Shown in pieces: positions 13,501 through 25,165 of a stretch of DNA of 64,000 bases (positions are counted from its first letter, which is position 1; every line of letters begins with the position of its first letter). A model generated the notes under the pieces. That model was not told the DNA's origin. It saw nothing but the letters and a program-made list of their open reading frames with translations, and ran no database searches. A program made the position numbers and the translations under genes. The DNA lies in NCBI GenBank assembly GCA_911728435.2, contig OU452202.1:62001-126000 (forward strand). Reading direction: 5' to 3'. The stretch is from Apoderus coryli. Lineage: Eukaryota; Arthropoda; Insecta; Coleoptera; Attelabidae.

Positions 13501-14689
13501 CCATCTTTTATATCTGCAAAAATAATGCCAGAAAAAATAAAAATTGCAAAAATTTGTTTTTTCAAAAACTCTCGAAAGCAGCTTAAGTTAGTTTAATTTT
13601 GAAAACACCAATTTAAAGGTGTTTAAATTATACAACTTTTCTCTAATTGAACCGACATTGTAACTCAACAATAAAAAATTCAGGGCTGTATTTAAAAAAA
13701 TCTATTCGATGATGCTTTTTAAAAACACGAAACGTCGTAGTGAAAATTGGTAAACGTTATCTTTTTCTCCTCAAAAAGTAACAATGAGGAAGTGCTTTCC
13801 ATCTTTTATATCTGCAAAAATAATGCCAGAAAAAATAAAAATTGCAAAAATTTGTTTTTTGAAAAACTCTCGAAAGCAGCTTAAATTAGTTTAATTTTGA
13901 AAACACCAATTTAAAGGTGTTTAAATTATACAACTTTTCTCTAATTGAACCGACATTGTAACTCAACAATAAAAAATTCAGGGCTGTATTTAAAAAAATC
14001 TATTCGATGATGCTTTTTAAAAACACGTACATTTATGAATATTTATCGGAGCCTTTCCTGAAGGGACATCATATATATGAAAATGTCTGTCAGTAATTAG
14101 TTTTTGGATAACATTTTTAAAATGTAAGATATCTACTTACAGCTAATTATTGAATAATATAACAAATAAATTTATAAACATACCATTTGTATTAACTCCA
14201 GATTCACCAGTATCAACTGTTGTACTATCTACTATTATATTGCTACATTCAACAACGGCACTGTTATTAGCAATGATAGCACCTTCTTCATCTGACTGTT
14301 CATTTTCCATAACTACAGATATTTCATGAGGTCCTCTACTACAACCTGGTACTTGGCTTTCGGTAGCAGTACCCGGTTCTACATGTAACTGTGTTATGGT
14401 TAACTGACTACTCAGATCAGTATTTGTTGATACTACAAAATGTTATCAATTTACTTAATAAATTAGCTATTATAGGCAGACACAAATAATTTAGAAAAGG
14501 AAAATAATGTTTCGAAGAATATTCTTAGTGATTGAAATGTAACCAACAAAGTATATAAAATATTGATTACTTACCTGTACTTGCTTGTGTATTAGATAAT
14601 GTATCGGTTTTCGTTTTCTTTTTTCTTATATTTCCCCGGGAATCACGTCCTTTTTGGGAACAAAGATTTGATTTTTTTCGTCGCGGCAT
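1561..14689 (-). CDS. Helitron Rep/helicase (RepHel), seven exons, apparently intact
   Basis: This is a rolling-circle transposase. Exons on the minus strand are 14689-14575, 14432-14184, 9775-9665, 8754-8611, 6659-3993, 3931-3502 and 2938-1561. All six introns are GT-AG, every junction keeps frame, and the sum is 5094 nt (1697 aa plus stop). Exon 1 begins MPRRKKSNL, a basic start I recall as typical of animal Helitrons. Exon 5 has a Cys-rich segment (CIFCG...CCKGGK), the HUH motif PHAHIV near residue 789 and paired catalytic tyrosines in YLHKY near 925 and 929. Exon 7 is a Pif1-type helicase: Walker A GCAGAGKT near 1257, DEMSM, GDFRQTLPV, NKSQGQTF and YTAFSRT. Exons 2-4 are hydrophilic linker with an NKRLRR basic patch. 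The long introns hold younger insertions. Termini of the element were not found. A domesticated copy is possible but less likely. Confidence 0.92.
3070..3325 (-). repeat. Half copy of a dispersed inverted-repeat element in Helitron intron 6
   Basis: The end reads TTTTGGACACAGTATATAAT and the body matches both the units at 10080-10200 and the element at 30248-31104. It lies within the 563-bp intron 2939-3501. Only one terminal half is recognisable. Confidence 0.6.
6992..7108. mobile_element. Short MITE (about 117 bp) in Helitron intron 4
   Basis: The ends are inverted copies of GTGAACAGTTTT. The interior resembles the copy at 8386-8528 (shared TCTGCAAGTAAAGGTTT). It is non-coding and is one of two copies of the same family in the intron 6660-8610. 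Confidence 0.65.
7140..8245. repeat. Dispersed repeat with two diverged direct copies and a CA microsatellite
   Basis: 7315-7505 and 7990-8240 share a long diverged block (AATTAGCGAG, GGTAGAGCGTTGTCGGT, CACCCTGTAT/ATACCCTGTAT). A CA-rich microsatellite with ACAGACAGAC at its end occupies about 7803-7857. All of it lies in Helitron intron 4. No protein-coding content was seen. Confidence 0.65.
8386..8528. mobile_element. MITE of 143 bp, second copy of the GTGAACAGTTT family
   Basis: The 16-bp ends CTAAAGTGAACAGTTT and AAACTGTTCACTTTAG are exact inverted complements. The interior matches the copy at 6992-7108 with an extra segment. It lies about 80 bp from Helitron exon 4. Confidence 0.75.
9032..9502 (-). 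mobile_element. Decayed mariner-type derivative with residual transposase coding
   Basis: Inverted ends CTGG(G/A)TG...TTTATAAACGCACACCC are flanked on both sides by TA, the Tc1/mariner target duplication. On the minus strand the interior keeps a degenerate coding stretch reading QVQFCYQMLQRMNENQQFS, which resembles the region before the first catalytic Asp of mariner transposases (compare RLQFCEAMSQRL in the intact element at 57632). The core is deleted, so it is non-autonomous. It sits in Helitron intron 3. Confidence 0.7.
9836..14025. repeat. 298-bp minisatellite array inside Helitron intron 2
   Basis: The marker AATGAGGAAGTGCTTTCC recurs at about 10206, 10505, 10804, 11103, 11401, 11698, 11996, 12294, 12593, 12890, 13189, 13487 and 13786, a spacing of 298-299 bp and about 13 units. 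Units are nearly identical, differing at scattered positions such as GAACCGACA/GAACAGACA. 9836-10200 holds more diverged units and one end of the parent element (AAGATAAGAATGGAATAGCA), also seen at 30248. The last unit stops abruptly at 14025. The array lengthens the intron to 4.4 kb without touching exons. Confidence 0.9.
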
Positions 14690-14798
14690 GTTAGTTAGGT
14701 AATTAGTATAATATTAATGAAGTTTTACGTAGTTTGGCTTCGCTTGGCTTGGGTTAAGCGTCATCGATGTTCACTTGTTTTTCCAGATAACCATATAT

Positions 14799-14830
14799 TA
14801 CCATATATGGTAATATTACCATATATGGTA
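14799..14830. promoter_or_regulatory. Two 14-bp palindromes upstream of the Helitron start codon
   Basis: TACCATATATGGTA occurs at 14799-14812 and again at 14817-14830, separated by ATAT; together they also form a larger imperfect palindrome. They lie 110-140 bp upstream of the ATG at 14689 in reading direction. They could be part of the promoter or of the Helitron 5' end; the sequence alone does not decide. Confidence 0.4.
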
Positions 14831-14950
14831 AACATGCATGTGAAAAAGTGTCACTACTCTAACAATGTTGCCAGGTTGGTATCTATTCACTATATCGACT
14901 GATAGAATGAATAATACAATTTATACAGTGGATGTAATTATTATATCATT

Positions 14951-15182
14951 GCTGGGGGTAAAATACTGAGTATGGAAGGTTAGGTAGCAGGCAGGGATGT
15001 GTTGTAAGGGTGTAATAGTGATGATCAGGAAGAATTAGTACAGGAGGCTGAGTGTAGAAAGCAGGATTGAGATGAAATGTAGTAGGCACGTAGTTGTTAT
15101 ATTAGTTCGATAGCAGCATTATTAGAACAACACATCCCTGCCTGCTACCTAATCTTTCATACTCAGCATTTTACCCTCAAGC
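14951..15182. repeat. Inverted repeat, arms about 55 bp, loop about 120 bp
   Basis: 14951-15005 and 15126-15182 are inverted copies with only a few mismatches (shared TAGGTAGCAGGCAGGGATGT). This is a foldback structure or short MITE just outside the Helitron gene on its 5' side. Confidence 0.7.
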
Positions 15183-17036
15183 TCCTGCAATATTTGTGTG
15201 GATTAGTTCGATAGCTTTCATCGTTAGGTAATGATTGCAGGAGGTTAAATATAACAAATAGGTGTATAACCTAGAGTATCATTTACATTTAACGGTCAAA
15301 AATTAAGCGCTAAATATTTAACCGTTTCAACATAATATGTGCGTTTTAAATCTGGCAACACCACACTTCGATTACAATCTGAACTCCCAAAACTCGTCTA
15401 ACTGCGCAGCGATGTATCGATTAATTTTGCCAATAATCGTTTTTACAATTTAACATATCGATTTTAAATATATCGATTTTGTGAACTGGATTTATTAATA
15501 GATTTTGCCTTCTACCTGCTCAGTTCAACTGAGCCGATGATCAACTACCACTCATTTCACTTTATTTTCTATCCACGGTATGTCTAAAGTATCATTGGTT
15601 ATCGTTCGTCCATTCGTTTGTTCGTTAATGGCCTTCACCAATGGGTATTTAGCCAGCTTCACGTGTATGAAAGAATTTTATTTTACTGTCTGTGAATGAG
15701 ATTTTTGGATCAGAAAAACTCTTGAGAAAAACGAAATAGTAATGTGAATATTTATTAGTGAAATGTCTGCATTTTTTGTTCAATTGTCTCTCATACATCT
15801 TTCTTGTATAAATTCTTGACAGTTAACCACGAAATTATCTAATGCATAAGTAAGTAGGTGAACATAGCTGCTTTTTTTCGCTAGTTTTTTTGATCCGAAT
15901 TTATTAATCAGGATTTATTAATCAGGATTTGTTGGATTTCTGAGTCGTGATTCTTTTCATTCTATTAACAGTTAACCAAGAAATTAATCTGAATATGTTG
16001 CATAAGCAGGTAGGATACACTGTAGGTAATCATGCTGCAGCTGTTTAGCTGATCTGAGTTGACACTTCTAGATTCACGTCATAAATAAATAGGTTATATT
16101 ATGGGGCTTGGAGGTTAAAAGTAAACAGTAGTAGTATGCATTTTAACTTGTAACTATATTTGATAAAAATAAACTGTGCTGGCTGTATCCTACTGTGAAA
16201 GGGCAAGAGGCCAATAATAGTTAGTACTCGCTTAGGCGGTAACTTAAAAAAAAAAACGAAATAACTTGAAGCATTCAAAATATGGACCTACAGGCAAGAG
16301 ACAGAAATCAATTTGGAAATGGAAATTTGGTCGCCAGCATCCGCTAATAATAATAATACGTGGTGTATAAAATAAAAAGTGTAGTTAATTCTATATTGAT
16401 TTGTTGTGTTTACGGTTTATAATTTTTGTATAAAAACATGATAAGTACTATTTACACAGAATATTACTTATTCTGTGCTATTTTTATGAATATATATAAT
16501 GGCTATACTTACTTAAAGACTTAAACTTAACAAAATTACGTACCTATTTTGTTTCATTGAATGTTTTTGATCTAGGTCATCATCTGTAATTAGTTTTTGG
16601 ACAAAAACAGGTAGGTAGGTAGGTAGGTAATGAGACTTGTATTTTATCCAGTTCTTTGTAACGTAAGAATAAATTCGGTATCAGGAAATTAAAACTAAAT
16701 GTAGGCATTTTAATTTAATTTAGTAGTGGAATTTGTAAATTAAAAAAGAAACCCTAATTTTTTAGTAAATAAATCGTAAGATAAACAATATGACGTCATC
16801 CAAAACATATGATCAAATTCTCTCGATCTTAGATACGTACGTCGTACGTATGACATCATTTTAAATAATAGTATTGTTCCACAGATGACAATAAGTCCAC
16901 TTATATCAAGCTGCGAATATTTGTGATAAAGTGAAGCAAAATTTGTCACGCAATGAGATAAACAAAGACAAATAATACTGCTTTAATTCACATGCAGCCA
17001 GCGTAAGTATGCACCTACAGATATTGTGAAATCCGT
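15183..17036. other. AT-rich sequence without recognised genes
   Basis: Nothing coding was supported. It contains a short GGTA microsatellite near 16610-16630. A segment from about 16510 to 17490 has an inverted, rearranged counterpart near 38170-38420, so part of this stretch is a dispersed repeat. Confidence 0.5.
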
Positions 17037-19440
17037 TTATATAACAGATAACGTAGGCACCACTGTCCTAATGTACGTAGTTAGTTATGCTACCCTTCAC
17101 CACCTGATCTATTATAGGAATGTAGTAACGACGTACGTATGAATATCTACTTTCTTGACAAATGGAGAACCTTTGTATAAAATTAGCCAGCTAAGTACCG
17201 TACGTCGTTAGTTATTTGGAAACTATCCTGACCCTGACCGGATGAAATTGACCTAGTAACCTTTATACAACATTTATTATTAACCTATTATTAATATAAT
17301 ATACTAAATTTAATTAATTAAACAGGTAAAGTTAGGTTTAATAGGAGAATTGTAAATCTATAATAAAATTAGTCAGCTAAGTACGTACGTCATTAGTTAT
17401 TTGGAAACAACCCTGACCGAGATCAATAAGATGAAATTGACCTAGTAACCTTTAGTTTAGTTTCAAACAAATCTAAATAATAATGTACCTACCTTCCTTT
17501 TTATAAACTTCATTCAACATAAACGACATACCTACCTAGGTTTCTCAAACAAATTCTTCCTGATAAATGACGAACCTTATAAAAACTGTAAATTGTAATT
17601 GTTGGTATTTTCTGATCGAGAATAAGTTTCAGTAAATAGTAGATACTTAGTTTTACAAAGTACTCACGTTGTTAAAAGCATATTTATGTAGCTGGATGTA
17701 AAAAATGTTGTCTGTATTGTGGCCTTTTTATAGACTTCATTAATAAAAAAATATCTCTACTGGTAAAAGTAGGTACTTCCTTATTTGCATTGTTTTTGTA
17801 TATTTCTGTATCTATCACTTTGGAATAACAATAATATGTTGTTTACCGTTGATGTGGTAGGTATTATGTTTTAATTTTAAGAATATTAGCCTGTTTGTTT
17901 TGATCATAATATACCTAGTAGGTAGCTAACAACAACAACAAATGTTTGCCTGAAATATTGAATACCTATTATGTATTTGTATTAAACTACTTACTGTGCA
18001 AGTGTGTATGCTATATTTACTAATGTTTATTAATTTCGATAATTTGTGTTTATTGTTGTTGTTCTTTGCGGAAGTTTATGATGAGTGGCCATTTGCAAAA
18101 TTGGAGTGACTGGTCACGGAATTAGTCGAGTCGAAAACGATGTGCGCCATTGTTGCCATATTGGGCCACATTCTACAAAATCACTTTCTGGGATAATTAG
18201 ATTTGGAATTAAAGCAGTTGTTAAAAAATTAGATAAGCCTTCACTGTTCATGGCAGTATTTTATAGGTTATGTATGTATGTATTATTTTCAATTGCAATG
18301 GATGAAAGAATTTGAATGTGTTTGTTTGTGAAAAGGATAGGCATCATAGCCAAATGAAACATAATGTTCATTTCCTGTGTGGTGGTCGTTAGTGTCGCCT
18401 CTATATTGAAGGCAAAAATGGGTGTCATCGGTATGATTTTATGTGGTTTTTCGCACATTTTGTAAGTAATTTTGCAAATGTTGCGTATATCAGTGTCTTT
18501 TAAATTTTGTTCTTTATATTTAACATGTGTTTTTAAAGAGTGTCATTGTATATTTATTTGGAAAAATGTAAAAGAACGTTATGTGTGACAGCTGAACTAA
18601 ATTAGATTTGTCAATTTTAAGGAATATACCAGTCGCATTTAAGGTTTGATAGATTAATAAAAATGAAGGAAAAACGCAATAATTGAAAATATAGGATATG
18701 GAAAAGGCACAGTGGCGTACCAAATATGCTTGTACGTAACTTTAAAATTGTTTTTGTACCTAAACACAGCACCAAAACAGGTATTTATTTCAAAGTAATA
18801 GCAGTACTTTATAATGCTTTTTTCTTGAATTTCCTCGTAGAAAATCGTATTCACCTCCTTGTCACGCTAAAATATCGTTTCTGCACAGGTAAATAAATGA
18901 ATAAAATACATAATTTTAATGCATTGAATCAGCTTTGATATATAGCCTATCGGGTGATGCAAAAAATAAAGTTGCCATATAGGAAACACTGTTGGAACGC
19001 CTCCGGCGTTCCTTTGCGTTTATTCGCACACAACTTTGTGCTTTTTTTCCCCATTTTAGAAAGAAACGGACTGTACGCTCGTTATTATATGTAACAAGAA
19101 ATCCCTTCGGGATTTCCCAGTCGTTGTGTGGTAGTTTTATCTATAAAAAAAGTCATTGAGGGTGGCTAAAAAAATGAAAAAAAAAATCAAAAAAAAAAAT
19201 TTCAAGGAAAAAAATGTTTCTATTATTAAAAAAAAATTAAAAAAAAAAAATTAAAAAAAAAAAATTTAAAAAAAAAAAAATTTAAAAAAAAAAATTTAAA
19301 AAAAAAATAATTCAAAAATTAATTAAAAAAAAGTATTGCCAGAGCTGAAAATCTGAAAATGTTTCTATCTATTATTGAAAATAAATAGAAACATTTTTGA
19401 GTTACCCCGTAGAAAACCTCTAGGAGCATATAGTTTAACT
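17037..19440 (+). repeat. Segmental direct duplication, copy 1
   Basis: It matches 21772-24060. About 18060-19130 against 22660-23730 is nearly identical; the outer part (17037-17640 against 21772-22320) is more diverged with indels. Short open frames occur in both copies, but no domain, splice model or codon conservation supports a protein. The distal end is a hairpin-ended element starting near 19090 with ACAAGAAATCCCTTCGGGAT, followed by an A-rich tract at 19165-19330. Confidence 0.85.
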
Positions 19441-21727
19441 TTCAAAGAAATCTTGAATTGAAACCCAAAGAAATCAAAAAGTTATTCAAAACAATACTAT
19501 TTCACCTTAACAAAATAAAGAAATACATTTGTGATTCACCCTGTATATATATTCTACCTTATAGTTTAACTTTCACAGAAAACTTAATTTGAAATCTAAA
19601 GAAATCAAACAATTATTCAAAATATAACTTTTTTGACCATAACAAAATAAAGAAATACATTTTTGATTCACCCTGTATATATATTCTACCTTATAGTTTA
19701 ACTTTCACAGAAAACTTAATTTGAAATCTAAAGAAATCAAACAATTATTCAAAATATAACTTTTTTGACCATAACAAAATAAAGAAATACATTTTTGATT
19801 CACCCTGTATATATATTCTACCTTATAGTTTAACTTTCACAGAAAACTTAATTTGAAATCTAAAGAAATCAAAATATTATTCAAAATATAACTTTTTTGA
19901 CCATAACAAAATAAAGAAATACATTTTTGATTCACCCTGTATATATATTTGACTCTATAGTTTAACTTTCACAGAAAACTTAATTTGAAATCTAAAGAAA
20001 TCAAAAAATTATTCAAAATATAACTTTTTTGACCATAACAAAATAAAGAAATACATTTTTGATTCACCCTGTATATATATTTGACCCTATAGTTTAACTT
20101 TCACAGAAAACTTAATTTGAAATCTAAAGAAATCAAAAAATTATTCAAAATATAACTTTTTTGACCATAACAAAATAAAGAAATACATTTTTGATTCACC
20201 CTGTATATATATTCTACCTTATAGTTTAACTTTCACAGAAAACTTAATTTGAAATCTAAAGAAATCAAAATATTATTCAAAATATAACTTTTTTGACCAT
20301 AACAAAATAATGAAATACATTTGTGATTCACCCTGTATATATATTTGACCCTATAGTTTAACTTTCACAGAAAACTTAATTTGAAATCTAAAGAAATCAA
20401 AAAATTATTCAAAATATAACTTTTTTGACCATAACAAAATAAAGAAATACATTTTTGATTCACCCTGTATATATATTCTACCTTATAGTTTAACTTTCAC
20501 AGAAAACTTAATTTGAAATCTAAAGAAATCAAAAAATTATTCAAAATATAACTTTTTTGACCATAACAAAATAAAGAAATACATTTGTGATTCACCCTGT
20601 ATATATATTTGACCCTATAGTTTAACTTTCACAGAAAACTTAATTTGAAATCTAAAGAAATCAAAAAATTATTCAAAATATAACTTTTTTGACCATAACA
20701 AAATAAAGAAATACATTTTTGATTCACCCTGTATATATATTTGACCCTATAGTTTAACTTTCACAGAAAACTTAATTTGAAATCTAAAGAAATCAAAAAA
20801 TTATTCAAAATATAACTTTTTTGACCATAACAAAATAAAGAAATACATTTGTGATTCACCCTGTATATATATTTGACCCTATAGTTTAACTTTCACAGAA
20901 AACTTAATTTGAAATCTAAAGAAATCAAAAAATTATTCAAAATATAACTTTTTTGACCATAACAAAATAAAGAAATACATTTTTGATTCACTCTGTATAT
21001 ATATTTGACCCTATAGTTTAACTTTCACAGAAAACTTAATTTGAAATCTAAAGAAATCAAAAAATTATTCAAAATATAACTTTTTTGACCATAACAAAAT
21101 AAAGAAATACATTTGTGATTCACCCTGTATATATATTCTACCTTATAGTTTAACTTTCACAGAAAACTTAATTTGAAATCTAAAGAAATCAAAAAATTAT
21201 TCAAAATATAACTTTTTTGACCATAACAAAATAAAGAAATACATTTTTGATTCACCCTGTATATATATTCTACCTTATAGTTTAACTTTCACAGAAAACT
21301 TAATTTGAAATCTAAAGAAATCAAAATATTATTCAAAATATAACTTTTTTGACCATAACAAAATAAAGAAATACATTTTTGATTCACCCTGTATATATAT
21401 TTGACTCTATAGTTTAACTTTCACAGAAAACTTAATTTGAAATCTAAAGAAATCAAAAAATTATTCAGAATATAACTTTTTTGACCATAACAAAATAAAG
21501 AAATATATTTGTGATTCACCCTGTATATATATTTGACCCTATAGTTTAACTTTCACAGAAAACTTAATTTGAAATCTAAAGAAATCAAAAAATTATTCAA
21601 AATATAACTTTTTTGACCATAACAAAATAAAGAAATACATTTTTGATTCACCCTGTATATATATTTGACCCTATAGTTTAACTTTCACAGAAAACTTAAT
21701 TTGAAATCTAAAGAAATCAAAAAATTT
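19428..21727 (+). repeat. 132-bp minisatellite, about 17 units
   Basis: The unit begins near ATAGTTTAACTTTCACAGAA and ends near CACCCTGTATATATATT, recurring every 132-133 bp from 19561 to 21673 after a more diverged first unit at 19428. Two unit types (TTCTACCTTATAG and TTTGACCCTATAG junctions) are interspersed. The homologous place in the second duplication copy (24027-24140) has a single diverged unit, so the array grew in this copy only. Confidence 0.9.
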
Positions 21728-21771
21728 CATCAACTAATCTAAAAAACTCTGAAATTTATTGCTTTGCCCTT

Positions 21772-24060
21772 TTTATAACAGATAACGTAGGCAACACTGT
21801 CCTAATGTACGTAGTTGGTTGCTGCCGTTCAACACCTGATGTATTATAGGAGTCTAGTAGCGACGTACGTATGAATATCTACTTTCTTGACGAATGGAGA
21901 ACCTGTTATAAAAACTACTAATGTATATATGATCAAGATTATAAGAAATAGATAATTACCAGAAAAATAAGTACCTATTATTAATATAAAATACTAAATT
22001 TAGTTAATTAAACAGATAAAGTTAGGTTTAAAACGAAAATTGTAAATCTATAATAAAATTAGTCAGCTAAGTAGGTACGTACGTCATTAGTTATTTGGAA
22101 ACAACCCTGACCGAGATCAATAAGATGAAATTGACCTAGTAACCTTTAGTTTAGTTTCAAACAAATCTAAATAATAATAATAATGTACCTACCTTCCTTT
22201 TTATAAACTTCATTAATAAGTACAATATAAACGACATAATAAGGTATCTCAAAGAAATTCTTCCTGATAAATGGCGAACCTTAATTGTAATTGTTGGTAT
22301 TTTCAGATAGAGAATAAGTAAGTAGGTACTTACTTACTTGCATTGTTTTTGTATATTTCTGTATCTATCACTTTGGAATAACAATAATATGTTGTTTGTA
22401 TTTGTTACTTACGGTTGTGATGTGGTAGGTATAATGTTTTAATTTTAAGAATGTTAGCCTGTTTGTTTTGATCATAATATACCTAGTAGGTAGCTAACAA
22501 CAACGAATGTACTACATTTTAGGTATAGACGGCATGATATACCTATTTGTCTGAAATATGGAATATTATGTATTTGTATTAAATTACTTACTGTGCAAGT
22601 GTTTTTTGCTATATTTACTACTGTTGTTTACTCATTTCGATAATTTGTGTTTATTGTTGTTGTTCTTTGCGGAAGTTTATGATGAGTGGCCATTTGCAAA
22701 ATTGGAGTGACTGATCACGAAATAAGTCGAATCGAAAACGATGTGCGCCATTGTTGCCATATTGGGCCACATTCTGCAAAATCACTCTCTGGGATAATTA
22801 GATTTGGAATTAAAGCAGTTGTTAAAAAATTAGATAAGCCTTCACTGTTCATGGCAGTATTTTATAGGTTATGTATGTATGTATTATTTTCAATTGCAAT
22901 GGATGAAAGAATTTGAATGTGTTTGTTTGTGAAAAGGATAGGCATCATAGCCAAATGAAACATAATGTTCATTTCCTGTGTGGTGGTCGTTAGTGTCGCC
23001 TCTATATTGAAGGCAAAAATGGGTGTCATCGGTATGATTTTATGTGGTTTTTCGCACATTTTGTAAGTAATATTGCAAATGCTGCGTATATCAGTGTCTT
23101 TTAAATTTTGTTCTTTATATTTAACATGTGTTTTTAAAGAGTGTCATTGTATATTTATTTGGAAAAATGTAAAAGAACGTTATGTGTGACAGCTGAACTA
23201 AATTAGATTTGTCAATTTTAAGGAATATACCAGTCGCATTTAAGGTTTGATAGATTAATAAAAATGAAGGAAAAACGCAATAATTGAAAATATAGGATAT
23301 GGAAAAGGCACAGTGGCGTACCAAATATGCTTGTACGTAACTTTAAAATTGTTTTTGTACCTAAACACAGCACCAAAACAGGTATTTATTTCAAAGTAAT
23401 AGCAGTACTTTATAATGCTTTTTTCTTGAATTTCCTCGTAGAAAATCGTATTCACCTCCTTGTCACGCTAAAATATCGTTTCTGCACAGGTAAATAAATG
23501 AATAAAATACATAATTTTAATGCATTGAATCAGCTTTGATATATAGCCTATCGGGTGATGCAAAAAATAAAGTTGCCATATAGGAAACACTGTTGGAATG
23601 CCTCCGGCGTTCCTTTGTGTTTATTCGCACACACTTTTGGTCTTTTTTTCCCCATTTTAGAAAGAAACGGACTGTACGCTCGTTATTATATGTAACAAGA
23701 AATCCCTGCGGGATTTCCCAGTCGTTGTGTGGTAGTTTTATCTATAAAAAAAGTCATTGAGGATTATAAAAAAAAAGGAAAAAAAAAATTAAAAAAAAAA
23801 AATTTAAGGAAAAAAATGTTTCTATTATTAAAAAAAAAATTAAAAAAAAAATTTAAAAAAAAAAAATTAAAAAAAAAAAAATTAAAAAAAAAAATTTTCA
23901 AAAAAAATAATTCAAAAATTAATTAAAAAAAAGTATTGCCAGAGCTGAAAATCTGAAAATGTTTCTATCTATTATTGAAAATAAATAGAAACATTTTTGA
24001 GTTACCCCGTATATCACCTCTAGGAGCTTATAGTTTAACTTTTAAACAAATCTTGAATTG
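21772..24060 (+). repeat. Segmental direct duplication, copy 2
   Basis: This is the partner of 17037-19440. It has the same order: a diverged outer block, a near-identical central 1.1 kb, then the hairpin-ended element from about 23697 and an A-rich tract (23765-23935). It continues through one unexpanded 132-bp-type unit into unrelated sequence near 24150. Confidence 0.85.
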
Positions 24061-24149
24061 AAATCAAAAAATTAATGAAAATATTACTTTTTTGCCGTTA
24101 ACAAAATAAATAAATAAATTTTTGACTCACCCCGTATATAAATTTAAAG

Positions 24150-25165
24150 TGCTTATGTTAAAAATTTGTAAATATTTAAAAGTTATTTAAATTGTATTCA
24201 TATATTAATTTTGTGCATCATTTTCTTTATATTCATTTTTATTTGTTCTTGTAATGAATTATAGTTTTGTACATAAATAAAACACATTAATTTTTTTTAC
24301 ATATTTATTTGATGTTAATGAATAATAGTTTTGTAGATATATAAAACATTAATTTGTGTTTATGTAATTTTTATTTTATTTTAAATAAAAAACAGGTACG
24401 GACTTTAGGGACAATAAATTTTTCTCTTTTTTTTTATTAGAAGGCTAGCATTTAACATTTTGCGGTAAAAGTATTATTTAATTCAAAAATGAAAATTTAT
24501 ATCTCATAAAACATGGCAACTACGTGGTTTCTGTCAATTTTATTTTAGGAGATAAAATGTAACGTCAGATTGTAATAATAAGACATCAATATATAAATCT
24601 GAAAAAAAAATTGTATTAATAATGCCACACCTATAGTCATTGTTTTTTAAAAGACAATGGTATAGTTGATAAAATATTGCTGATATATCATATTTCTATT
24701 TAATTGTTATGGAAAAAATGATAAAATTACTGTCCCCAAAGTCGTTCGTAACTTTTAAACAAATTTATAATTATTTTTTATTAATACTATCAACTATTTT
24801 AGATAACAAATTATATTTTAAAATCTGTAAAAAAAAAGTATTGTTTAGTAGGTACAGTATTAATTGTATGTTCTTTATAGCCTAATTAAAAGTGATAGTA
24901 GTGTATGGTCAGATATTAGTTTTAACTTAATATTTTGCTAGTAAAATAATAATTTTTAAATGAATTCATTAAATAAAAAAAAAAGAAACTACGAAGTCAT
25001 CTTAACAAAGTTTTTTTATTAATATTGTATAATAGTATTAGCACGTTAGAAATATGTTTCAAAATATAAATTTGCATCATCAGTTAAATTAACTAAAAGG
25101 GAACAATGGTATGCAACAACAAACAGTTTTAGTGTTCAATTTTGTTTTGTTAAAAAATGTATGTG
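24150..25165. other. AT-rich sequence without recognised features
   Basis: No gene, inverted repeat or tandem array was recognised. It lies downstream of the microexon gene on that gene's strand and may include its 3' UTR. Confidence 0.4.

Noticed and set aside
18085..18854. Short open frames conserved between both segmental copies (also 22686-23455)
   Set aside because: The copies are nearly identical at DNA level, so conserved frames are not independent evidence; no domain or splice structure.
23729..23926. Lysine-rich open frame
   Set aside because: It is translation of the A-rich tract of the hairpin-ended element.
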